NCBI GenBank assembly: GCA_051208035.1
Contig: JBPJFZ010000008.1
Location: 1 to 64,000 of the forward strand
Direction: 5' to 3'
Source of the DNA: JACKOB01 sp024234575
Lineage (GTDB): Bacteria > Pseudomonadota > Gammaproteobacteria > Pseudomonadales > Oleiphilaceae
Length of the DNA: 64,000 nt
Below, piece by piece: positions 16,555 to 26,527 of this stretch. The position numbers and the translations under genes are program-made. The notes beneath the pieces were generated by a model that worked only from the letters and a program-made list of their open reading frames with translations, searched no databases and was not told the origin of the DNA. The first letter of the stretch is position 1. Each line of letters begins with the position of its first letter.

Positions 16555-16920
16555 ATGTTTTTTGTTGATGCGGGTCAGCATTTAGTTATTGGTCGCGATC
16601 ATGAAGTTTCTTCTAGTAAGTACCAGTGGCTTGAAGATTTGCGAGATGCGACAAAATCGAAGGCGCTGTGGATAACGTCGGCGTTTCTTTTGGTTCTGAC
16701 GCTTTGCGCAGGATCCGTCATTTATTCTTCGCATTTGACCCGTCAGCTTTATGCTGAGTTAGAAGTTCTTACGGAAAAGAGAGACTTCTATCAGTCGGAA
16801 TGGAGTCAGTTGTTACTGGAGGAAAGTGCACTGAGTGCGCACGGAAGAGTGGAGCGAATAGCGAAGGAAAGCTTGGGTATGGCAATGCCTGATAGTGCGG
16901 CTGTTGTCATTGTAAAGTGA
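16555..16920 (+). CDS. ftsL: Cell division protein FtsL
   Basis: A small bitopic protein of the FtsQLB complex that signals to FtsWI. It has 121 residues: a cytoplasmic N-terminus (1-37), one membrane helix (about 38-60) and a periplasmic leucine-zipper-like coiled coil (about 61-95). The coil is followed by AKESLGMAMPD, the conserved tail region. Sequence conservation is low, as usual for FtsL, so the call leans on topology and on its position between rsmH and ftsI. Confidence 0.9.
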   Translation: MFFVDAGQHLVIGRDHEVSSSKYQWLEDLRDATKSKALWITSAFLLVLTLCAGSVIYSSHLTRQLYAELEVLTEKRDFYQSEWSQLLLEESALSAHGRVERIAKESLGMAMPDSAAVVIVK

Positions 16921-16965
16921 GCCCTCGGAATAGAGGGTGCAGACGATTGAGCTGGCAGTACTTCG

Positions 16966-18762
16966 ATGCAGGATTCTAATACAAAAGACAAGGCAGGAAT
17001 GCTCTCACAAATCATTGTGCAATGGCGCCTTTGGTTTGTGGTTGCGTTTTTGTTTTGCGCCAGTGTTTTGCTCGGTGCTCGATTACTTCAGCTACAAGTC
17101 ATGCAGAAAGACTTTCTTAACGAGCAGGGCGATGCGCGCACGGTGCGCTATGAAGATATTCGCGCGCACAGAGGCATGATCACTGATCGTAATGGGGAGC
17201 CTTTGGCAGTTAGCACCGCAGTAGAAACTGTGTGGATGAATCCGAAACTTTACTGGAAGAAGCTGAAAGCGGCTGCGGACGAGAACCCGGAAAATTACCA
17301 GCAAATCCGGCTGGCAACGCAAAAACTGGCGCAAGCGCTGGATGTAAGCGAGCAATCATTACTAACCCGTTTGCGTGAAAATGAAACCAAAGGTTTTATT
17401 TATCTGAAGCGCAAGCTGCAACCAGCTATCGCTCAGCAAGTGAAAGATCTTAAAGTTCCCGGAGTTTTTAATCGTCGGGAGTATATGCGCTATTACCCAG
17501 CTGGTGAAGTGGCAACGCATGTGCTGGGGTTCGTTAATATTGATGAGAAAGGTCAGGAAGGTGTTGAGCTTGCCTATGATGAGTGGTTGCAAGGAACCCC
17601 TGGACAGAAAAAAGTTTTAAAGGACGGTAGCGACAACATTATTAAGGACTTAGCGCTGGTGCGTGAGGCTGAGCCAGGCAAGAACCTCAAGCTTACTTTG
17701 GATATGCGCTTACAATACCTGGCCTATCGTGAGCTAAAGGCCGTAGTGACTGCCCATCAGGCGAAAGCAGGCAGTGTGGTCATGCTGGATGCGAAAACCG
17801 GCGATATTCTGGCGATGGTTAATCAGCCTTCTTATAACCCCAATAATCGTAAAAATATTAATACTGCTAGTTTGCGTAATCGGGCGGTTACCGACCTTTT
17901 TGAGCCTGGTTCGACGATGAAACCGCTTACCGTGGCAGCTGCATTGGAAACCGGACGTTATTCACCTGGAACCTCCATTAACACCTCCCCTGGGTACTTG
18001 CGTATTGGCAGAAAAAATATTCGAGATCACCACGATTACGGCGTAATAGATGTGAGCTCAATTGTTGCCAAGTCCAGCAATGTTGGCACGTCAAAAATTG
18101 CGTTGGATATTACCGGAGATGCGCTCTGGGATATGTACTACCGGTTGGGATTCGGACAGATGGTCGGTATTGGGTTTCCCGGCGAAGGTGTTGGTGTTTT
18201 GCCTCATCCCGTTAAATGGAAGCCATTGCAGGTGGCCACAATGTCATACGGGTATGGCTTGAATCTGACCGCTTTGCAGCTGGCACAGTCTTATCAGGTT
18301 CTCGCGAACGACGGTATCAAGAAGCAAGCAGCTTTGGTGCTTCGGGATACCATTCCTGAAGGTGATTTTATCATGCCTGCCCACGTTGCCAGGGATGTGC
18401 GCACGATGTTAGGTAAAGTCGTCGCGAAAGGTGGAACTGGCACCCGAGCACAAGTAGAGGCTTATGATGTGGGCGGTAAGACAGGCACGGTTCATAGCGT
18501 TGGTGCGTCTGGGTATGAGGATAGCAGCTATAAAGCGCTTTTTGCCGGAATTGCGCCGGTTGAGAATCCTGCTGTTGTCATGGTGGTAGTCATCGTAGGT
18601 CCATCTGGCGATGAGTATTATGGCGGTGAAGTTGCCGCCCCTGTGTTCTCCCGAGTGATTTCAGGAACGATGAGGCTGCTGAACGTGAAGCCGGATCACA
18701 TGCCTGCGATGGCTGAAAGCGAGAAGCGACTACAAGAAATTCTCGATAATCATAAAAGCTAA
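16966..18762 (+). CDS. ftsI: Peptidoglycan D,D-transpeptidase FtsI (PBP3)
   Basis: Cross-links septal peptidoglycan together with FtsW. At 598 residues it has a short cytoplasmic N-terminus, one membrane anchor (about 22-44), a pedestal domain and a class B transpeptidase domain. Active-site motifs are S316-T-M-K319, S370-S-N372 and K505-T-G-T508. It lies 45 bp behind ftsL and 24 bp before murE. Confidence 0.97.
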   Translation: MQDSNTKDKAGMLSQIIVQWRLWFVVAFLFCASVLLGARLLQLQVMQKDFLNEQGDARTVRYEDIRAHRGMITDRNGEPLAVSTAVETVWMNPKLYWKKLKAAADENPENYQQIRLATQKLAQALDVSEQSLLTRLRENETKGFIYLKRKLQPAIAQQVKDLKVPGVFNRREYMRYYPAGEVATHVLGFVNIDEKGQEGVELAYDEWLQGTPGQKKVLKDGSDNIIKDLALVREAEPGKNLKLTLDMRLQYLAYRELKAVVTAHQAKAGSVVMLDAKTGDILAMVNQPSYNPNNRKNINTASLRNRAVTDLFEPGSTMKPLTVAAALETGRYSPGTSINTSPGYLRIGRKNIRDHHDYGVIDVSSIVAKSSNVGTSKIALDITGDALWDMYYRLGFGQMVGIGFPGEGVGVLPHPVKWKPLQVATMSYGYGLNLTALQLAQSYQVLANDGIKKQAALVLRDTIPEGDFIMPAHVARDVRTMLGKVVAKGGTGTRAQVEAYDVGGKTGTVHSVGASGYEDSSYKALFAGIAPVENPAVVMVVVIVGPSGDEYYGGEVAAPVFSRVISGTMRLLNVKPDHMPAMAESEKRLQEILDNHKS

Positions 18763-18786
18763 AATAAGAATAAGACGGATTAATTA

Positions 18787-20340
18787 ATGCATCATCCAAT
18801 ACTGACACTAAGCAATTTACTCGATGGCATTATCGTTGCCGGGTGTTTGCCTGAGCTGGAAGTTACCGGCTTAGCGCTGGATACCAGAGTATTGGTGGCG
18901 GGGGAAGTGTTTGTTGCAGTGGGTGGGCTGTCGCGAAGTGCACAGTCGCTTGTTGGACAGGCGATAGACAAGGGTGCGAGTTGTGTTTTGCTGGAAGCGG
19001 AGGATAAATCGAAGCACGGTGTGGCGACGGTTGATCATAATGTTTATGTGGTGCAGCTGTATGGCTTAAAATCCCGTGTAGGTGAAATTTTCGCACGGTT
19101 TTACATGCCAGCGATCTCAGGTTTACCTCTTTATGGAGTTACCGGTACAAATGGTAAAACGTCTGTTACCTATTTTATTGCCCAGCTTTTTACTCTGTTA
19201 ACTGGTGCTGCTCAAGGTGTCATTGGTACGCTTGGCAGAGGCTCAATCAATGAACTAAGTGGCAGCTCGCACACCACGCCTGATTTGGCTTCTATCTATG
19301 CTGCATTGACGAGCATGCGCGAAAGAGGGTTTGCCTCTGTTAGCATGGAGGTCTCTTCACATGCTTTGGATCAGGGGCGAGTGAGCGGATTACCATTCCG
19401 TGTGTGCATATTTACAAATTTGTCCAGGGATCATCTTGATTATCATGAGACCATGGAAAAATATGCAGCAGCTAAAGAGCTTCTCTTTCGCTTAAATCCC
19501 CTAGCCAGTCCAGTAATCAATATAGATGATACTTTTGGGCAGCTTATTTTTGATCGGCTGAATGTAAACCAGCGTGCGACAGTTATTTCTTACGGTATTG
19601 AGAATCACGCAGCAAGACTGCAGGCAACTTCCCTTACCTTTGGCCTTGATGGGGTTTCCGGTGTTATAAGATTCGATGGCGTCGAGAAGCCTTTTCAGTC
19701 GTCGCTGATGGGTGAGTTTAATGTCCTGAATTTATTGGCAGCTATCGCGGTGCCACTTGCTGAAGGTATAGATCTGGATGCGGTTGTCGCGTGCATTGAA
19801 AAACTTAAGCCTGTGCCCGGCCGAATGGAAAAAGTAGTTTGCTCACCCTACAAATCATGCGCTGAAATGGAGCCTGAGCAAGCAGCAAAGGATCGTTCTC
19901 CCTTGGTAATTGTTGACTACGCACACACACCAGACGCACTTGATAATGCGTTACGCGCATTAAAAAAACATTCAGCTGCGGATCTGTGGTGTGTATTCGG
20001 CTGTGGTGGTGATCGAGATAAGGGAAAGCGTCCGCTAATGGGCGCTGCGGCAGCGTCTTTGGCTGACCGGCTGGTTATAACCTCCGATAACCCTCGATCA
20101 GAAAAGCCGGCAGCGATTATTGAAGATATTTTGGCTGGCGTAGGCGATGTTGCGAATGTGGTGACTGAAACAAACAGGGAGAAGGCCATCTGCTATGCAA
20201 TTGAGTCTGCAGGGAATGATGATGTCTTATTGCTGGCGGGCAAGGGGCACGAGGACTATCAAGAGGCCAATGGTAAGCGTATTTACTTTTCAGATGTTGA
20301 CTGCGCGCGCCAGGCGCTTTCACGGAGAGTGCTAGCATGA
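18787..20340 (+). CDS. murE: UDP-MurNAc-L-Ala-D-Glu:meso-diaminopimelate ligase
   Basis: Adds the third peptide residue to the lipid II precursor. The ATP-binding loop is TGTNGKT (119-125). The motif DNPR (434-437) is the known marker for meso-diaminopimelate rather than lysine, as expected for a Gram-negative wall. At 517 residues it is slightly longer than E. coli MurE (495). Some of the extra length lies near residues 355-376, between the VPGRMEKV segment and the VIVDYAHTPDAL motif. The end overlaps murF by 4 bp (ATGA). Confidence 0.97.
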   Translation: MHHPILTLSNLLDGIIVAGCLPELEVTGLALDTRVLVAGEVFVAVGGLSRSAQSLVGQAIDKGASCVLLEAEDKSKHGVATVDHNVYVVQLYGLKSRVGEIFARFYMPAISGLPLYGVTGTNGKTSVTYFIAQLFTLLTGAAQGVIGTLGRGSINELSGSSHTTPDLASIYAALTSMRERGFASVSMEVSSHALDQGRVSGLPFRVCIFTNLSRDHLDYHETMEKYAAAKELLFRLNPLASPVINIDDTFGQLIFDRLNVNQRATVISYGIENHAARLQATSLTFGLDGVSGVIRFDGVEKPFQSSLMGEFNVLNLLAAIAVPLAEGIDLDAVVACIEKLKPVPGRMEKVVCSPYKSCAEMEPEQAAKDRSPLVIVDYAHTPDALDNALRALKKHSAADLWCVFGCGGDRDKGKRPLMGAAAASLADRLVITSDNPRSEKPAAIIEDILAGVGDVANVVTETNREKAICYAIESAGNDDVLLLAGKGHEDYQEANGKRIYFSDVDCARQALSRRVLA

Positions 20341-21743
20341 TTTCCCAACTGTGGCTGTCTGAGATCGCTCAGGTAACAGGCGGAATCTTGCAAGGAGAGG
20401 ATGCATCCTTTTCTAACGTTTCAACGGATACTCGCACACTCGCTGCGGGCGACCTTTTTGTTGCTCTGTCGGGTGAAAATTTTGATGGCAACTCTTTTGC
20501 AGAAGTTGCGGCAAATAAAGGCGCGACAGGAGCGTTGGTAAGCCGCTTTTGTTCTGTTGATCTGCCACAGGTGAGGGTCCCTGATACTTTAAAAGCGTTG
20601 GGACAGTTGGCGGTACTAAACCGAAGTAAGTTTACTGGCGCGCTTGTCGGCATTACCGGCAGCAGTGGCAAGACAACAGTAAAAGAGATGACGGCAAGTA
20701 TTTTGGCTCAGTGTGGCTCAGTCACTTACACCAAAGGTAATCTGAATAATCACATTGGTGTGCCCTTGACCTTATTAAATATCGACAAGTCGCACCGTTA
20801 CGCTGTGGTCGAAATGGGTGCGAGTGCCGTGGGCGAAATTGCTTACACCAGTTCATTAGCGCGCCCCGATGTTGTGATTATCAACAACGCCGGAGACGCT
20901 CACCTGCAGGGTTTTGGTAGTCGTGAAAATATTGTTATCGCGAAAGGTGAAATTATTAGCGGCCTAACGGATGCCGGCACCGCGATTCTCAATGCGGATG
21001 ACATTGCCTATGAAGCCTGGCAAAAAATGGCCTCTGGTAAGCAGATTATTTCTTTTGGGTTTAAGGGGCAGCGTAAAGCAGATGTAACTGCCACGAACAT
21101 CATTGTGAAAGAGTCTGGCACTTCTTTCGAGCTAAAAACGAAAAGTGGCGCTACTGAAATCAACCTGGGTGTAAGTGGTGAACACAATGTTGCCAATGCG
21201 TTGGCTGCGGCATGCGCTGCTCTCGCGTTGCAGATAGACCTTGCGACCATAAAAAAGGGCCTTGAACTGTTTTTGTCGGTAAAAGGGCGTCTGCACAGAC
21301 AAAATCTGGGGAGCATGATCGTTATTGATGATACCTACAATGCCAACCCTGCCTCAGTTAAAGCTGGATTGGCAGTGTTGTCCGCTGAGTCGGGTGTCAA
21401 ACTGGCAGTGTTGGGGGATATGGCAGAGTTAGGTGCAGAGTGCGATGCATTACACGAAAGTGTTGGACGATTCGCAGCTGAGCAAAAAATTGATTATCTG
21501 TTTGTGGTGGGGGCGCACGCTCTCAGTGTTGCCAAAGGGTTCGGCGTCACAGGTGCCGGTATTGGTGCTGGTGTATATGCGTCAAAGCGAGAGTTGCTGA
21601 CCGCACTTGCAGCAAAAATTAAAGAATTAGCGATTAACAGTGCCGGTACTAAACCGGTTGTTTATGTCAAGGGATCACGGAGCGCACGGATGGAAGAAAT
21701 TACACAACAATTATTGCAATGGAGCATGGAGGCTGCATGTTAG
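20337..21743 (+). CDS. murF: UDP-MurNAc-tripeptide:D-alanyl-D-alanine ligase
   Basis: Adds D-Ala-D-Ala to complete the pentapeptide. The 468-residue Mur ligase has the P-loop GSSGKTT near residue 108, the NLNNHIGVPLTLL segment and VVEMGASAVGEIAY. The C-terminal domain contains VIDDTYNANPASVKAGL. It overlaps murE by 4 bp and mraY by 7 bp. Confidence 0.97.
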   Translation: MISQLWLSEIAQVTGGILQGEDASFSNVSTDTRTLAAGDLFVALSGENFDGNSFAEVAANKGATGALVSRFCSVDLPQVRVPDTLKALGQLAVLNRSKFTGALVGITGSSGKTTVKEMTASILAQCGSVTYTKGNLNNHIGVPLTLLNIDKSHRYAVVEMGASAVGEIAYTSSLARPDVVIINNAGDAHLQGFGSRENIVIAKGEIISGLTDAGTAILNADDIAYEAWQKMASGKQIISFGFKGQRKADVTATNIIVKESGTSFELKTKSGATEINLGVSGEHNVANALAAACAALALQIDLATIKKGLELFLSVKGRLHRQNLGSMIVIDDTYNANPASVKAGLAVLSAESGVKLAVLGDMAELGAECDALHESVGRFAAEQKIDYLFVVGAHALSVAKGFGVTGAGIGAGVYASKRELLTALAAKIKELAINSAGTKPVVYVKGSRSARMEEITQQLLQWSMEAAC

Positions 21744-22822
21744 TTTGGGTGGCAGATTTTCTATCAAATTACTTCAGTGCACTAGGGGTATTTAAGTATC
21801 TCACGCTGAGAGGGATTATGGGGGTGTTAACGGCGCTGGGGATTTCGCTTGTCGTTGGCCCAAAGATGATCCGTAAGCTCAGCCATTACCAGATTGGCCA
21901 GTCCGTAAGATCTGATGGCCCGCAAAGCCATCTCAGTAAAGCTGGCACGCCAACTATGGGCGGGGCGCTTATTCTTGTGGCGGTAACCATCAGCACGCTG
22001 TTATGGGCTGATTTGAGTAACCGTTACGTTTGGATAACTTTGCTGGTTACGCTGTCTTTTGGTGCTATTGGTTGGGTAGACGACTATAGAAAAGTTGTGG
22101 AAAAGAACTCGCGTGGTTTGCCGGCGCGGTGGAAGTATTTTTGGCAGTCATTGTTTGGCGTTATTGCCGCCGTCTGGTTGTATCAAACAGCATCGTTACC
22201 GCAAGAAACCATTTTCATCATTCCAATCTTTAAAGACTACGGCTGGCAGCTTGGTGCGTTTGGGTTTGTCGTGCTTACCTACTTGGTCGTGGTAGGTAGC
22301 AGTAACGCAGTTAATTTAACCGATGGGCTTGATGGCTTGGCGATAATGCCAACCGTCATGGTGGCCGGCGCCTTGGCTATCTTTGCCTACCTTTCAGGGC
22401 ATGTGCGCTTCGCAGAGTATCTTCATATTCCTTATTTACCCGGCGCCGGAGAACTTATTGTTTTCTGTGGGGCACTGGTAGGCGCTGGCTTAGGCTTTTT
22501 GTGGTTTAACACCTACCCGGCGCAAGTGTTTATGGGGGATGTTGGTGCTTTGGCACTGGGCGCGGCCCTCGGAATTGTGGCGGTAATTGTTCGCCAGGAA
22601 CTGGTGCTGTTTATTATGGGTGGTGTCTTCGTAATGGAGACGGTTTCAGTCATCTTGCAAGTTGGCTCGTTTAAGCTCACAGGAAGAAGAATTTTCAGGA
22701 TGGCGCCTCTGCACCATCACTTTGAGCTTAAAGGCTGGCCCGAACCGCGGGTAATAGTGCGTTTTTGGGTAATTACGGTGGTGTTGGTATTGGTTGGTCT
22801 GGCGACACTAAAAATTCGATAG
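21737..22822 (+). CDS. mraY: Phospho-MurNAc-pentapeptide transferase
   Basis: Transfers phospho-MurNAc-pentapeptide to undecaprenyl phosphate, forming lipid I in the inner membrane. It has ten predicted membrane segments. Catalytic motifs are present: VDDYRKVV, NAVNLTDGLDGLAI, FNTYPAQVFMGDVGALALG and MAPLHHHFELKGW. I chose the ATG at 21737 because the protein then begins MLVWVADFL like E. coli MraY and GGAGG lies 4 bp upstream. The in-frame ATG at 21719 adds six residues without match. Confidence 0.96.
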   Translation: MLVWVADFLSNYFSALGVFKYLTLRGIMGVLTALGISLVVGPKMIRKLSHYQIGQSVRSDGPQSHLSKAGTPTMGGALILVAVTISTLLWADLSNRYVWITLLVTLSFGAIGWVDDYRKVVEKNSRGLPARWKYFWQSLFGVIAAVWLYQTASLPQETIFIIPIFKDYGWQLGAFGFVVLTYLVVVGSSNAVNLTDGLDGLAIMPTVMVAGALAIFAYLSGHVRFAEYLHIPYLPGAGELIVFCGALVGAGLGFLWFNTYPAQVFMGDVGALALGAALGIVAVIVRQELVLFIMGGVFVMETVSVILQVGSFKLTGRRIFRMAPLHHHFELKGWPEPRVIVRFWVITVVLVLVGLATLKIR

Positions 22823-22843
22823 TTTGCCATCAATTAAAGAAGT

Positions 22844-24208
22844 ATGACTATGGTTCTTACAGCTATGCAATTAATCGTATCAGATAGAAAGCACATCGTT
22901 GTAGGTCTTGGGATGACTGGGGTTTCCTGTGTCCGCTACTTATTGGCACAGGGCTCTCAGGTAGAGGTCGTTGACACACGCTTGCAGCCGCCAGGGCTAG
23001 AGAAGTTTAAGGCAGAGTTTCCCCAGGTGCCCGTTAGGCTTGGCCCTTTGGATGCAGAGTACCTCAGCTCAGCTGCAGATTTAGTGCTGAGTCCTGGTGT
23101 TGCACTGGCTGAACCAGCCATTCAGGAAGCTATCAAGGCCGGCGTTGATGTTACCTCTGATGTCGATATGTTTAGTTGCGTGTCGGATGCACCGATCATC
23201 GCAATCACCGGTTCGAATGGCAAAAGCACCGTGACTGCACTGTTAGGTGAGATGGCAAAAGATGCGGGTACAAAGGTCGCGGTAGGTGGCAATATAGGCA
23301 AGCCGGTGCTGGATTTGCTTGATGAATCGATTGAGCTGTATGTCATTGAGTTATCCAGTTTTCAGCTGGAAACAACCAGACGCTTGGGCGCGATGGCAGC
23401 TACCGTGCTGAATGTCAGTCCTGACCATATGGATCGATACGAAAATCTGCAAGGCTACCATCAAGCTAAGCACCGTATCTTTCGAGGTGCTCAAATTGCT
23501 GTCGTTAATGATGATGAGCCTTTGAGCCAGCCATTGATGACACAAACGTTAGAAACTGTGCATTTTGGCCTTGATAGACCAGGTCTGAAGAAGTTCAGTA
23601 CAGTAACCGATGCGGGGGAGACGTTTCTTACATTTGGGTTTGATCGCTTACTCGATGTGGCAGAAATGAAGTTGAAAGGGCGGCACAACTGGAGTAACGC
23701 GTTGGCAGCAATGGCGTTTGGCCATACGGCGGGAATTCCTGTTGCCAGTATGTTAGAGACACTTAAATCCTTCCCAGGTTTACCGCATCGTTGTCAGCTT
23801 GTGCGAGAAATAGGGCAGGTAAATTATATCAATGACTCTAAAGGCACGAACGTGGGAGCAACAGCGACCGCTTTAGAAAGTTTTGGTCGTGCAGGTCGCG
23901 GTGAAATAGTGCTGATCGCCGGAGGGATTGGCAAAGACGCTGATTTTACGCCTTTGTCACCGTTACTGAAAAGCTACGCAAGGGCTGTTGTGTTGATTGG
24001 CCGTGATGCGGCACTGATCGAAAAAGTTGTCCCCGAAGGTATCGCCGTGCAACACGCTATCGATATGAATGAGGCAGTTTGTTTAGCGAAAAAGTTTGCG
24101 AAGTCAGGTGATACGGTGCTGTTGTCTCCCGCCTGCGCAAGCATGGATATGTTCGATAATTTTGAACATCGCGGTCAGGTTTTTGAGGCGGTTGTAAACT
24201 CATTATGA
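22844..24208 (+). CDS. murD: UDP-MurNAc-L-alanine:D-glutamate ligase
   Basis: Adds D-glutamate to UDP-MurNAc-L-Ala. The 454-residue Mur ligase opens with a Rossmann-like IVVGLGMTGVSCVRYL and has the P-loop GSNGKST from residue 123. VLNVSPDHMDRY and YINDSKGTNVGAT follow. Two further in-frame ATGs lie within the first nine codons, so the start is uncertain by a few residues. It overlaps ftsW by 4 bp. Confidence 0.96.
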   Translation: MTMVLTAMQLIVSDRKHIVVGLGMTGVSCVRYLLAQGSQVEVVDTRLQPPGLEKFKAEFPQVPVRLGPLDAEYLSSAADLVLSPGVALAEPAIQEAIKAGVDVTSDVDMFSCVSDAPIIAITGSNGKSTVTALLGEMAKDAGTKVAVGGNIGKPVLDLLDESIELYVIELSSFQLETTRRLGAMAATVLNVSPDHMDRYENLQGYHQAKHRIFRGAQIAVVNDDEPLSQPLMTQTLETVHFGLDRPGLKKFSTVTDAGETFLTFGFDRLLDVAEMKLKGRHNWSNALAAMAFGHTAGIPVASMLETLKSFPGLPHRCQLVREIGQVNYINDSKGTNVGATATALESFGRAGRGEIVLIAGGIGKDADFTPLSPLLKSYARAVVLIGRDAALIEKVVPEGIAVQHAIDMNEAVCLAKKFAKSGDTVLLSPACASMDMFDNFEHRGQVFEAVVNSL

Positions 24209-25443
24209 ATGCCAACTCTGCGCCACTTATGCATAGCACAACAACCGGAAAAAACGCTGCGTCTGAAAACGCGGCGGGATTTGACTGGTGGTTGCTGCTT
24301 TCTGCGGGTGCGCTTTTGTATATTGGCATGATGATGATTACCTCTGCGTCAACGCAAGTAGGTGAGGTAAAGCTGGATAACCCGTTTTATTATTTCAGCC
24401 GTCATGCCGTCTTTATGGTGCTGGGGTTAGTAGCTGCAGTGATAGTCAGTCGCGTTAAAATATCCTGGTGGTTTGATAGTGGCTGGTTTTTATTATTTAC
24501 ATCACTAGCGTTGTTGATTGCAGTGTTGGTTGTTGGCCGAGAAGTGAATGGCAGTACGCGATGGATTCGACTGGGGCCCGTTAACATCCAGCCTTCAGAA
24601 ATAGCCAAAATATTTTTGATAGGGTATCTCGCAGGTTATCTCGTAAGGCGTCAGGATGAAGTCAGAGATTCATGGTGGGGTTTTTTCAAGCCAATTGCAG
24701 TCATGTTTATAGCAGCAATACTGCTGCTGATAGAGCCAGACTTTGGTGCCACCGTGGTGATTGTTGCCGCATCTTTGGGCATGATTTTCCTTAGCGGCGC
24801 CAAGTTGGGCAAGTTCCTGGTACTGATTTTAGTGTGTTTGGCGTTGGGTACGTTGTTAATTATTTGGAAGCCTTATCGCCTGAAACGGCTTATTGCCTAC
24901 ACAGACCCTTGGGCAGATCAATTTGATACGGGTTACCAACTGACGCAGTCGTTGATTGCTTTTGGTCGTGGTGAATGGACCGGTTTAGGGTTGGGGCAGA
25001 GTATCCAGAAGTTGATGTTTTTACCTGAAGCACATACTGACTTTGTTTATGCGATTATCGCAGAAGAGTTTGGGTTTATCGGCGCGGCATCGGTTGTTGT
25101 GTTGTTTTCTGTTCTGGTTTTTCGTGGTATGCGAATAGGGGTCAATGCAGAAAAGGCAGGGCAGTTGTACTCAGCACTGTTTGCATATGGCATATCGCTT
25201 TTAATCGGTATTCAGGCTTTTATCAACATTGGTGTGAATACGGGTTTATTGCCAACGAAAGGATTAACGTTGCCGCTTGTCAGTTATGGCGGCAGTAGCC
25301 TGGTTATGAGCTGTATCGCGATTGGTATTCTATACCGGATAGACAAAGAGTCCCGTTGGGCAAAGGCGGCCGAGAGTGCTGATGAGAGTCGCCAGACCAA
25401 GTCAAAATATAAGCGAACTGCGGGGCCTGCTATCTATGGGTAA
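24205..25443 (+). CDS. ftsW: Septal peptidoglycan glycosyltransferase FtsW
   Basis: A SEDS-family polymerase that makes septal glycan strands with FtsI. It has 412 residues and about ten membrane helices behind a polar N-terminus of about 27 residues. Family segments include GSTRWIRLGPVNIQPSEIAK, IEPDFGATVVI, LMFLPEAHTDFVYAIIAEE and KGLTLPLVSYGGSS. The last 8 bp overlap murG. Confidence 0.96.
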   Translation: MNANSAPLMHSTTTGKNAASENAAGFDWWLLLSAGALLYIGMMMITSASTQVGEVKLDNPFYYFSRHAVFMVLGLVAAVIVSRVKISWWFDSGWFLLFTSLALLIAVLVVGREVNGSTRWIRLGPVNIQPSEIAKIFLIGYLAGYLVRRQDEVRDSWWGFFKPIAVMFIAAILLLIEPDFGATVVIVAASLGMIFLSGAKLGKFLVLILVCLALGTLLIIWKPYRLKRLIAYTDPWADQFDTGYQLTQSLIAFGRGEWTGLGLGQSIQKLMFLPEAHTDFVYAIIAEEFGFIGAASVVVLFSVLVFRGMRIGVNAEKAGQLYSALFAYGISLLIGIQAFINIGVNTGLLPTKGLTLPLVSYGGSSLVMSCIAIGILYRIDKESRWAKAAESADESRQTKSKYKRTAGPAIYG

Positions 25444-26527
25444 GGCTGCTGTAAAGACATGCCTGGTGATGGCTGGCGGTACGGGGGGGCATATATTCCC
25501 GGCTTTGGCTGTTGCAAGAGAGCTGCAGAGTAGAAACTTCCACATACACTGGCTTGGCTCTGCAGGTGGTATGGAAGAAAAAATTGTATCGCAGGCGCAG
25601 ATTCCTTTAAGCCTCATTTCAGTTAAAGGTGTCAGAGGAAAGTCAGGGTTTAGTCGTCTGCTCGCACCATTAATGCTTCTTCGGGCTTTACTGCAGGCGT
25701 TAAAGGTCGTGACGAAGGTTAAGCCGGATGTGGTGCTGGGTTTTGGCGGATTTGCCAGCGCGCCAGGTGGGTTTGCTGCGTGGCTGGCGCGAAGACCGCT
25801 TGTGATTCATGAGCAAAATGCCGTGGCAGGTTTAACGAATAAGTTATTGGCACCACTGGCAAAAAAGGTGCTACATGCTTTTCCAGTGGCCTTCGCAAGC
25901 TCAGAGAAAACGAAGGTAACAGGCAACCCGGTGCGCAGTTTGATTTCTGACATCGACAGCCCTGAAGAGCGTGGTCTGGGGGCTGAGCGTAAGTTGAGGC
26001 TGCTGGTGCTTGGCGGAAGTCTTGGGGCAACGGTGATTAACGAGATGGTTCCAAACGCCGTGAAGGCAATGGCAGATGAGGATCGACCCGAGGTGATCCA
26101 TCAATGTGGTGCGCGTCATCTGCAACCGACGCTTGATTTTTATCGCAGCTGTGGCGTAACAGCACGGGTAGAGCCTTTTATTGACGATATGCGGACGGTT
26201 TACGAGTGGGCAGATTTTGTTATTTGCCGGTCAGGCGCGATGACTGTTGCTGAACTTGCATTGGCAGGTGTTGGGGCCTTGCTTGTTCCTTATCCACACG
26301 CGGTAGACGATCACCAGACAAAAAATGCTGAGTATTTAGCGAAGGCGGATGCCGCCATATTAATTCAACAAAACGAACTGTCGCCAACTGTAATAACCGA
26401 AATACTGACAAATTTGTCTGTCGATCGAGCACGGTTAATGGCGATGGCAAAAAATTCGAGACAATGCGCTTATCCGCAAGCGACGAATAACGTAGCGGAT
26501 GTGTGTGAGGAGATAGCTAGTGTCTGA
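25436..26527 (+). CDS. murG: Lipid II synthase MurG (GlcNAc transferase)
   Basis: Adds GlcNAc to lipid I on the inner face of the membrane. The glycine-rich N-terminal loop is MAGGTGGHIFPALAVA. GVRGKSG, GFGGFASAPGGFAA, HEQNAVAGLTNKLLA and the donor-binding GAMTVAELALAGVGALLVPYP are typical. I used the ATG at 25436, giving 363 residues and an 8-bp overlap with ftsW. A longer in-frame start at 25376 would add 20 residues encoded inside ftsW. Confidence 0.95.
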   Translation: MGKAAVKTCLVMAGGTGGHIFPALAVARELQSRNFHIHWLGSAGGMEEKIVSQAQIPLSLISVKGVRGKSGFSRLLAPLMLLRALLQALKVVTKVKPDVVLGFGGFASAPGGFAAWLARRPLVIHEQNAVAGLTNKLLAPLAKKVLHAFPVAFASSEKTKVTGNPVRSLISDIDSPEERGLGAERKLRLLVLGGSLGATVINEMVPNAVKAMADEDRPEVIHQCGARHLQPTLDFYRSCGVTARVEPFIDDMRTVYEWADFVICRSGAMTVAELALAGVGALLVPYPHAVDDHQTKNAEYLAKADAAILIQQNELSPTVITEILTNLSVDRARLMAMAKNSRQCAYPQATNNVADVCEEIASV

